Below are positions 56,840 through 64,000 of a DNA stretch of 64,000 bases, in pieces. Origin of the DNA: Terana coerulea. Its lineage: Eukaryota; Basidiomycota; Agaricomycetes; Polyporales; Phanerochaetaceae. The notes under the pieces are model-generated. The model saw only the letters and a program-made list of their open reading frames with translations. It was not told the DNA's origin and searched no databases. Where the stretch lies: assembly GCA_024811115.1 (NCBI GenBank), contig JAKOGH010000846.1, forward strand, positions 62,001 through 126,000. The letters are read 5' to 3'. Numbering within the stretch: the first letter of the stretch is position 1; each line of letters begins with the position of its first letter. A program made the translations under genes and the position numbers.

Positions 56840-57600
56840 GCACGCACAGTGCTTCACAAGGGTCCCGCACAAGGGTCCACCGTAACCGTACGCCTCTTGC
56901 GCTTAGTAACGCCACCGCAATTTCATCGCGGAGTGCTATTGAGCGTCTGGTAAACCGCAGAAGGCCATCGCATACAGCACTGAAACCGACCAGAATTTGT
57001 GAGCACGGACGAGAAGACACCGCGCGCCGCTGGCAGTACCTGAACCTTATCCAGAACCCTATGCAGCGCCATGCAATATCATATATAAGATGAACGTGAG
57101 CATCCTGGAAAGTAAAGTTACTGGCTGGAAGAGGATGCCCTCGCGGTGCATTTTGATTTCGAGCCCATGATACGGTGTTTGGTATGAATGAACGGGAACT
57201 AATGGACGTCACTAAAGTCAGACATGTACCACGAGTACTACAGGCGCGTTGAGAGCTGTGCGCACGATGCTGCAACTTCTCAAGTTGGGTGACCGAACTT
57301 GTAGTTGGTCGTAAGGTTCCAATAGCCGTATGTTCATGGTACAAGGGTCCAGCGGTCATCAAGAGGTTTAGCGACTGTTTTAAGCTTAGCGCCTACGTTG
57401 ATTTCATCTAAGCAATGCGGAAGCATCGCGGGAGCCCGAAAAAGTACCCGTGGCCTGAAATTGACTGTGGTGTTAACATAGACCGAGATCGTGACTACCA
57501 GATTCAGAAGATGCTCACCTCTCCGCGGCGTCTGGCAGGACTTGAATCTTATGAAGGCCCGGGACCCTAAGCAGCGCTCAATCTGCACAAGTCACCTTCT
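56840..57600 (-). repeat. duplicated upstream segments of the tandem locus
   Basis: Two stretches (about 56840-57080 and 57330-57600) resemble each other on the minus strand, and a third resembles them at about 59500-59700. Shared points are TGGACCCTTGT, a GATGAAAT-type block and a CTGCCAG(C/A)..GCG block in the same order. Two of the three lie just upstream of the tandem genes, so promoter-proximal sequence was duplicated with them. A 220-codon open frame crosses the first segment but shows no domain. Confidence 0.45.
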
Positions 57601-57672
57601 TGACCATGCCTGTCTCAAGTTTGGTTCTCTTGGAGTGGGGCAACTTGCTGCTACTGTACACCACTTGGGAAT

Positions 57673-57792
57673 CTATCTGCCAATGGCAGCGTAGATATCT
57701 GCATTCGACTCGGGGAGACCAATCTCGGTGCTGCCAGTGTCAGTCTTGACATCGCCGTCGTCGAAGTTGTAAGCGCAGCACGACATTTCCAT
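57673..57792 (-). pseudogene. possible relic exon related to the 58.0-58.5 kb gene
   Basis: A 39-codon open frame (MEMSCCAYNFDDGDVKTDTG) ending at a TAG resembles the start of the next gene upstream (MWQMSCFGYSGNGG) in spacing of MSC, aromatic and Gly/Asp residues. It looks like a truncated first exon left by tandem duplication. Similarity is weak, so this is tentative. Confidence 0.3.
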
Positions 57793-58004
57793 GGTAAGAA
57801 TTTGCTGCTCAGTCGGGCTGAGATTGAGATATACGCACTAAACCATCAGCTTCAACGGCAAGACCGATGAGCGAGAGCGACGCTCACTTGAACCGATAGA
57901 GTCTCCCAAAACTCTAAGGAACCATAGATCCAATCGCTAACGGTATTATGTTTTGAGTTTGTACCAGTGCAAGACCCTGTAAATTACAACACGCGCACCG
58001 TGCA

Positions 58005-58506
58005 TCAGCCTTGACGCTTTTCACATTCATTTGGCGTACAGCGGTCCGAGACGTAGACTGGTTTGATTGGTTCGAAATATGATCGGTCACATAGAGGACG
58101 GCATGAGGCACCGGCCAGTGCACGCTGGTGAGAATTCTGCAACCCCGAACATGCCAGTCAGTTAATCAAGAACATGCGGGGCTGCGCTTACCCGCAAGGA
58201 AGAGAGTCTCATACGCCTGGTCGGTATCAACACGTTGACCGCAAGGGGCAAACGACATAGGTGACGACGGATACCGGCATGCTAAGCAGATAGCCTTCAA
58301 GCTTGACATACGAGAAGCTGGCGCAGAGCGCTCGATAGAGGAGAAGGTACACAGAAGGTGCCATATTGACCCTTACGATACGAGAAGGCCTGAACAACAT
58401 CATCAGTAATGCCCGAATCTTTCGCTAAACAGAACAACAGACCTCCGTTGCCAGAATAACCAAAACAGCTCATCTGCCACATCTGGGAAGGCAATCGCAT
58501 GGCCAT
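58005..58506 (-). CDS. lineage-specific hypothetical protein
   Basis: Exon 1 (MAMRLPSQMWQMSCFGYSGN, then GLLFCLAKDSGITDD) is followed by a GTAAGG..GCTTAG intron and RVDTDQAYETLFLAG. After a second intron (GTAAGC..TTGCAG) comes YFEPIKPVYVSDRCTPNECE, ending KRQG at TGA 58005-58007. VYVSDRCxxxECE endings occur in an uncharacterised mushroom protein family. The second splice does not join in perfect phase, so an indel or a different junction is likely. It lies between the two RHVS-type genes. Confidence 0.45.
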
Positions 58507-58634
58507 AATTTCAAACAGACGGCATTTTATGGGATGACAAATGAACGCAACACGGGGACGGGGAGAGCATACAGATAGGACGTAGACGGGTTATAGCTGA
58601 CAAGGTAAGAGGCGGACGATGGGCGGGGAGCGCT

Positions 58635-59287
58635 CTACGCTGCGGTTTCTTGCTCAATGAGGCAAAGAACAGGCTGCCAGCTCCCCGCGGACACATGCCT
58701 AGCCTCAAGGAGGTGCAAGCACTCGAATGGCGCATCCGAAAGCGCCATATCCCCCGACTGAAGGTTTGACATCTTGCATATCCTACCATTGCGTGGGTTC
58801 AGCTCGCCCCATTTCGTCGGAAGACCAATAAACTTACTTCGTAGAACTGGCGGACGGAACGCGCGACCTGGTGAGCTATGTGCGCCTTGTTACGAGGCAT
58901 CCTCTGGGTTGAATAGTCGTTCAGATTGATGGCGTTGACATGCTGCCAAGAGTCGTACCCGGGCCACTGGATGGCTAATTAGCTACTGCATTAAGCGGAT
59001 ATCGGGCGGTGAGGGGTAGCCTACCAGAATGCGCAAAGTCACGCGACTCCCACTACCGCTGAGCGACGGAAAGGTCTCTGCGTCGTCCAATGCTGCAGGA
59101 GGAGACATCAGTGCACTGTTCAGGGGCAGTCCCTGTCGGCCGCCGACAAAAACGGTACACTGGGCAAAGGCTGAAAGTTGGCCTGCCCAGCGGCGGTGAA
59201 GACCTGCTGAGGAACGACCGTAATCCTGGGCGGGTCAATTTGGAGTCCAGGGAAGTCTTGGATGTCATGATAGATGGTTTCCGTCAT
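58635..59287 (-). CDS. Agaricomycete-specific protein of unknown function, tandem copy 2
   Basis: Starts MTETIYHDIQDFPGLQIDPP and continues TVVPQQVFTAAGQANFQPLP, then (after a frame break in the TTTTT run near 59147-59151) FVGGRQGLPLNSALMSPPAA and LDDAETFPSLSGSGSRVTLR. After a GTAGGC..AATTAG intron come WPGYDSWQHVNAINLNDYST and AHIAHQVARSVRQFYE. The final exon has APFECLHLLEARHVSAGSWQ and the stop TAG at 58635-58637. Order and spacing match copy 1 (55962-56614) throughout. No domain of known function, signal peptide or membrane segment is visible. Confidence 0.6.
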
Positions 59288-60085
59288 AATCTGTAATGTT
59301 TCGTGAGCACCACAGGTACGGTCATAAACTTCCAGTCACTTACAGTTCGAACAAGCAAACTCTGGGAGTAGAGTTAGGCGAAATTGAAGGGGGTGTTCGG
59401 CGCCGTAATAACGATGGCTGACTCCAAAGACAGGCTTCTGAAAACACCGGCTCAATGGTTTGAAATAGTGCGCCCGCTCATACTATATGCTAACTGTGCT
59501 CGACCACGGAGTCTCGTCGATGCACACCAACACCTTCCTGATATGCGCGGTTACAAGGGTCCAGCATAGGGTCTGAGCTTCTTGCCGCCTGTTGCTCATC
59601 TCCAGCGCGGCGCGGAGTATGGGAAGAGCCTGGAAGGTGTCTGCGGTCACAAGTTAGTGTTCGGCGTGAACTATATCGAGACCCAGTTAGTGAGACACGC
59701 ACCTCATTGTCGCTTGGGATCCTTGGACCCTAAGGAGGACCCTGAGCAGGGTTGGGCGCCACGCGAGCAATATCGGCCTGTCTTACGTGAGTTTGACCTT
59801 TGTCCTTGCCCTCTCGGGCCGTGGGCCTACGCTGCGAGTCATGCCTCTGCCACGTGCAGTACACTGTTCATACTATGTGATGTGAGCACACCGTATCACC
59901 GGACAGGTCGCCAGATCATGAAAGGCAAGTGAAAATTTGGAGTATGCTGCAGCGGACCTGAAAGATGGAACAATGGTAGGGTATATTAGGTCCCGAAAAC
60001 GATTAATAGCAAACAAACTGCGCAAGTCAGACAACATCAACTCGACACCAACTGAAGGCCCAATGCCACCCTCCCTAACCATTGC
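59288..60085. other. intergenic with third duplicated segment
   Basis: Contains the third copy (about 59500-59700, minus strand) of the segment repeated at 56.84-57.6 kb. A plus-strand 117-codon frame (59582-59932) has no recognisable domain. Nothing else is seen. Confidence 0.4.
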
Positions 60086-60985
60086 TTACAGAGCCATGGC
60101 GACAGAGACAACGCCGAGGAGAGCCGCAATGGCACCGGCAGCGGAGCCAGTTGAGCGGGACGCGCCGTTCGAGCTGATGACGCCATCGGACAAGCTACCG
60201 GCGGCCTGAACAGCGCCGCTGAGGAAGCTGGAACCACAGGTGCTCGTGACGGCCTGGTACAGTGCGGTCTGACCGTTGAGGAGGAGGCTGTTCGACAGGC
60301 CGGGTGCGTACTGGATGTCGGACTCGAAGGAGATGTAAGAGGTAATGACGTTACGTGCACAGGTAGTGCAGAGCTTGTCCTGGGACAGGGAGGGCGTAAG
60401 GAAGAGGAAGGCAGCGTTGCTGCTCTTCAGGGTGTCGAAGTTAGGGGTGATGGCAGTCTGCTCGGTTCCCGAGTACAAGGAGGACGCAGACGGCGCAGAG
60501 CCGGTGATTTCGCTCGCACACCACTTGCCGCTGTCATCCTTGGTGCAGGCAGCCTCCTTCAGAGGGATGAGAGTGTAGAGGACGTCGTAGATCTCGAGAA
60601 CCTGCTGGTTGAGGCTCGACGTGAGCTCGGGCTGACATGCGCTGTAGAAGCTCGCAAGAGTGGTGCGGATGGAGGTTTCAGAGCAGCTCGAGGTGCTGCT
60701 GCAGAGGTTGCTGAGCGCACTGCTCACGGCGGCGGAGGACGAGGTGCCGCTGCCACCTGGACCGAAGGATGAGGTGGAGGTGGTGAGGGACTTGGTGCAA
60801 GTCAGCAAGTCCGCGTTGCTGTCGAGCGTCGTCAGGAACGTTGAGCACGCTGCGTTTATGCCACTGGGGATAGAGGTCTACAGCGTCAAGAAGTCAAAAA
60901 GCAGTCAACGTAGAAACAAGAGAGCACTGACCGCTTGAGTGAAGGCGACCGAGGCAAGAACAGAGATTAGGGCGAAGGACTTCAT
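60086..60985 (-). CDS. secreted Ser/Cys protein with GPI-type tail (DUF7729-like)
   Basis: Exon 1 encodes a signal peptide (MKSFALISVLASVAFTQA). After a GTCAGT..CTGTAG intron exon 2 runs to TAA at 60086-60088. The mature part has regularly placed cysteines (GINAACSTFLTTLDS, LLTCTKSL, NLCSSTSSCS, FYSACQPELTSSLNQQV, DVLYTLIPLKEAACTKDDSG, DKLCTTCARNVITSYISF). It closes with a Ser/Gly/Ala-rich linker and a hydrophobic end (AAGAIAALLGVVSVAMAL), the pattern of a GPI anchor signal. The layout resembles fungal DUF7729 wall-associated proteins of unknown function. The gene is intact and very Ser-rich. Probable location: cell surface. Confidence 0.72.
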
Positions 60986-62001
60986 TTCTGGCTGTACACC
61001 GTAGGGGATAAGGAATGGACGAGTTCTTTAGAGTCGACGACGACGGAAGGGATATGAACGTTGAAGAGAAAGAGTGTTCAGTGAAGGATCTTGCAGAAAG
61101 CGCCAAGCGCTTGACAGTTCGTTGCTACGGTTACAAACATGTACAAAGTAATCGGTGGCTGACCGAAGCGGCCATTATTGTCCGTCATCAGTTCGGCATG
61201 TAGTGCCGCTTACTGCTATTCACAGTCCGAAAGGGTTCTACACATCACATAGAGAAAGAGTAAAGTATTTGTAACTCCGAAAGTCTTGGCAAATTATGGA
61301 CCTAGACTGACGTGTACCGTTGGCGTACCTCTGCTTGCGCTCTGAGATCTGAGGCCAGTTGAGTAGGTCCGCCATTTAGAGCAAGGCCAGAAGGAATCAA
61401 ACGGGCAATCCGCAAAAGAATAAAATGGCTTGTTTTGCGCAAAGAACCACATCAGTATCCAAGTGTTGCAGGTCGTCCGACTCATTGCAGTTCGTGGCGC
61501 GTTGAATAGTAGGTAATCTCTGCTTTGGAATCACTAGTACCCCCTTTTGGTCCTTCGCTCGACATTAGTTAGAGGTCTAGATTTTTTTTTGCAGCTGATA
61601 CAAGTGAAATGTGCTTGGCTGCCCTATCACAAACGCGCTGCTTAAGAATAATCATTGAAATGACCGTCATATGATGTTACACCTCAACAGATTCTCAATG
61701 TTGGGAGCAAGCAGTGTTTATTTAAATCAGTGTGTCTTCAAGGGAGCGAGTAGTAGTTCCAGTCTGGCAATGTGTAAGGGACCAAGACGGTACAGACCTC
61801 AGCAGGCAGCACGCTCCCGAGCCTGTCGCCTGGGCTGGCCGCTGGCATGTGCTCCTCTCTTTCGCTCACTGTTTTTGGTTACTGCCATCCTTTATGCAAA
61901 GTGCCGTAAATATGGCAATATCCAACATCTAACATAGTAGTAATATCTATGATAAGATGAATTCGCGCATGATTCTGGTGTTGTGTCAAAAGACTCTCCT
62001 T
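60986..62001. other. intergenic, nothing recognised
   Basis: About 1 kb with a poly-T run (61581-61590) and no coding signal I can support. Confidence 0.45.
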
Positions 62002-62089
62002 TGCGACAGCAGGACTCGAACCCGCGCCCCTAAATGGGGATTGATAGCTACGTTCTCATCAATCGCCTTAACCACTTGGCTATGGCGCG
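62002..62089 (-). tRNA. tRNA-Ser(AGA)-like, probably degenerate
   Basis: The cloverleaf is recognisable: D arm GCCAAGTGGTTAAGGC, variable arm CCCC-ATTTA-GGGG and T arm GCGGG-TTCGAGT-CCTGC. The anticodon stem ATTGA/TCAAT holds TGAGAA, a 7-base insert CGTAGCT and A. This gives anticodon AGA with a short intron but G instead of the universal U33. The acceptor CGCGCCA against TGTCGCA has mismatches at pairs 1-72 and 5-68. These defects suggest a pseudogene or sequence errors. Confidence 0.58.
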
Positions 62090-62650
62090 GTGCGCGTCCG
62101 CTCATTAGCAAAAGAATCAGCAACCAAAGGCGCCGTATCAGTGTGTAGCAACCTTGTGGCGTGGGAAACCCTGAAGTGCAATAATTCCCGACTACAAAGA
62201 GAAAACTCCTCCTTTGTGACGGTGCATGCCAACTAATTCAGTAGTGGCTTAGTATGGTATCACTGTGACAGGACCTCCAAGCTTACCATACTTACTTACA
62301 GTCATAATTCCTAGTATTTATCACCACATAGTAGCGAGTGTGACTTGGGGAATCTACTAAGGCAATGCGTGGGACAAGAAGACACAGGCTGAATTAAATA
62401 CGAAGGAAGGCGCCTCACGTTTATGAATGAGGAGGATGTACAGCAACCTGTGCGAGAAATGCCCAGAACACAAATTTCCAACGCACACAAGCGAAGAAAT
62501 TCGCTGAAGTACATTTGTTATAGCTGTGTTGTATGCAAAAAAACATTCGAAGGCATAGTGAGAATAGCAGAGGTTGTCTACACGCTCATGGCTCATCAGT
62601 GTGACAGCACTGAGTACGAGACATGTTACACGTACCCATACAGCCCTTAA
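62090..62650. other. intergenic, nothing recognised
   Basis: AT-rich flank with short open frames only; probably includes the 3' UTR of the small peptide gene. Confidence 0.4.
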
Positions 62651-62908
62651 TCAGTTGCGCTTCCAGTCTCCACATTTCCATCCAGCACAGTATTGCCTCT
62701 GTAGTAATCGCTCAAGTGAGGGAATGCGACTCGTCGTGTTGCGACATGTACTCACCGCGACGAGTTCGGGCTGTGCGCATATCCCCATCAGTCAGTCGAT
62801 GTCATAATGGATGGCAGCATTTCGACTCACGGCAGGGACTGGCTTCGCGGTGGCGACGGTCGCAACGAGCAAGACCGACACAGCAGCGAGAGCGGCGAAG
62901 AACTTCAT
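62651..62908 (-). CDS. 46-residue secreted peptide precursor
   Basis: Three tiny exons (62831-62908, 62756-62770, 62651-62698) join in phase 0 at GTGAGT..CACAG and GTGAGT..CTACAG introns. Exon 1 is a signal peptide (MKFFAALAAVSVLLVATVAT) plus AKPVPA. Exon 2 is only five codons (PELVA). Exon 3 gives RQYCAGWKCGDWKRN and a TGA. The mature peptide would be about 20-25 residues with two cysteines able to form one disulfide (CAGWKC). A TAAATA on the minus strand at 62999-63004 is placed as a TATA box. This looks like a signalling peptide or micro-effector; no known pheromone CaaX end is present. Confidence 0.62.
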
Positions 62909-64000
62909 GACGCTTGCTGAACGCGAATGTTTACAGAGAGCGATAGACGCGGATTGGAAGGAGTTGCGAAAGCAAATGATTGCTAGACCTTGCTGGGGTA
63001 TTTAGCGCAAAAATTTCACCCTCTTTTGTCCACGCCCCGTAGCCGAGCCGCGGTGCCTGAGCGCCCAGCCAGACAGTCGCCACCGATCATCCTGCCGAAG
63101 GTTGGAGGCGAAATCCAGGCACGCACCTACACGAGTGCTCGGCAAATGCAGACGGTGGCCGTCGAGCACTAGCGGAGCGCCGGATGCTCAGGCGACAAGG
63201 AGTGTTCACGTCGACCGCCTGCTGTCCACTTCGACATCAAGTGGGAGATTTGGTCCTGCATGCGCCATAGACAAATTATAGTAGCTAGTAGTATTCTGGA
63301 ACTGACGAGAAGGGTTGAGGGCCAAGAGAGCAGATGCACGACGGTGTTATGATGTCCACAGATCGGGCGGAAACTGCGAGTCGAGACACGAGAGCCTGTT
63401 GTTTCCCGATCGTGCTAGCGCCGCCGAAGCCATCAGCTGGGTTGTCGTTCCTGGACGTCAAGGGTTCACGGAGGTTATTGGTAACGGCAGGAGCGTAAGC
63501 TAACGAGACTAAAGCCCGAAGGAACACCGCCGCTTGGTAGACCTACTCCAATTTCGACTACATCACGTGATTAAGCGCCGTCACGCTTAGCAGCGAAAGA
63601 CCAAGCTCAACCGAATGTGTCAACATTGAGAGATACTGAGGCAGATGTTTGACTGTCAGCTTATGATTATCTCTTTTAAGAATATCTGACAGTCAAACAT
63701 CTAGCAAAAATTCGTCGGACCATTTCTGAATCTTTTGAATGCCGCCATGTCCAGCCAGCAATTCGAGCGCTTGCCAGCGTGACAGCGCCTTTGGCAGATG
63801 CACGTGACGGTCACACTGTGACGAGAGTCGTCGAAAGTGGGGTAGGTCTACCTTAGGACTTGAAGGGGCTATGCTTTTCTATGATGGCTTCAGAGAAAGT
63901 ATTCACTGCACGCTTTGAACCACGGGCAACAGGGTCGCAAAAACACGCACCACGTAAGTACGACAGGGTCATAATGAATGCTAAACCACCATTCGACATA
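62909..64000. other. right end, no gene recognised
   Basis: Apart from the TATA-like site near 63000 and the inverted repeat at 63643-63702, only short random open frames occur. Confidence 0.45.
63643..63702. repeat. perfect 17-base inverted repeat with 26-base loop
   Basis: AGATGTTTGACTGTCAG (63643-63659) is perfectly complementary to CTGACAGTCAAACATCT (63686-63702). The spacer is AT-rich. It could be a foldback remnant or a small structured RNA; no coding gene overlaps. Confidence 0.6.

Noticed and set aside
56700..57362. 220-codon minus-strand open frame upstream of tandem copy 1
   Set aside because: It crosses a duplicated non-coding segment and the TATA box of the downstream gene, and its frame is not kept in the other copies.
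1..64000. CRISPR array, phage or bacterial operon signatures
   Set aside because: No regularly spaced direct repeats; genes are intron-rich and clearly eukaryotic.

Overview
The window comes from a nuclear chromosome of a mushroom-forming basidiomycete (Agaricomycetes, probably a wood or litter decayer). The genes are split by many 45-65 nt introns with GTNNGT donors and CTNAC-type branch points. The gene set fits this: paired secreted GH79 glycosidases, an expanded divergent G-alpha, EasF-type methyltransferase, NmrA-like proteins and small secreted proteins. No bacterial, viral or mitochondrial block was seen.

Layout: 0.9-1.4 kb small secreted acidic protein; 1.8-4.15 kb (-) DUF89/ARMT1-type protein, divergent from a 4.4-6.2 kb (+) M28 aminopeptidase; 7.6-9.0 kb (+) EasF/EgtD-like methyltransferase; 9.5-10.0 kb (-) hypothetical; 11.8-18.6 kb two convergent GH79 genes with a short GH79-like tail between them; 18.9-23.1 kb (+) NEO1-type P4-ATPase; 23.2-27.6 kb (-) NST1; 28.9-34.4 kb two NmrA-like paralogs around a secreted barrel-like protein; 34.4-39.5 kb mostly gene-free with a MITE; 40.4-43.5 kb three small membrane proteins sharing an LPxY-x5-LPxY tail; 43.9-45.4 kb (+) OXA1; 45.7-48.0 kb (-) NHX-type Na+/H+ exchanger; 49.0-49.5 kb (-) DUF202-like exons; 50.7-52.7 kb (+) G-alpha; 53.1-53.9 kb hAT-like MITE; 53.95 kb tRNA-Ser; 54.4-55.4 kb (+) elongation factor 1-beta; 55.9-59.7 kb tandemly duplicated lineage-specific genes; 60.1-61.0 kb (-) Ser-rich GPI-type secreted protein; 62.0 kb degenerate tRNA-Ser; 62.7-62.9 kb (-) 46-residue secreted peptide precursor; then no recognised gene to the end.

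The genes do not form one pathway. Housekeeping genes (EF-1beta, OXA1, NHX, NEO1, NST1) sit among accessory secreted and lineage-specific genes with recent duplications (GH79, NmrA, LPxY proteins, the 56-59 kb families).

A technical point governs interpretation. Many otherwise well-conserved genes, including the normally essential EF-1beta, carry single-base frame breaks, often in short homopolymer runs. OXA1, the G-alpha and most of NHX read cleanly. The breaks look more like residual assembly indels than pseudogenes, so CDS spans are given as start to stop of the spliced gene, with breaks noted.
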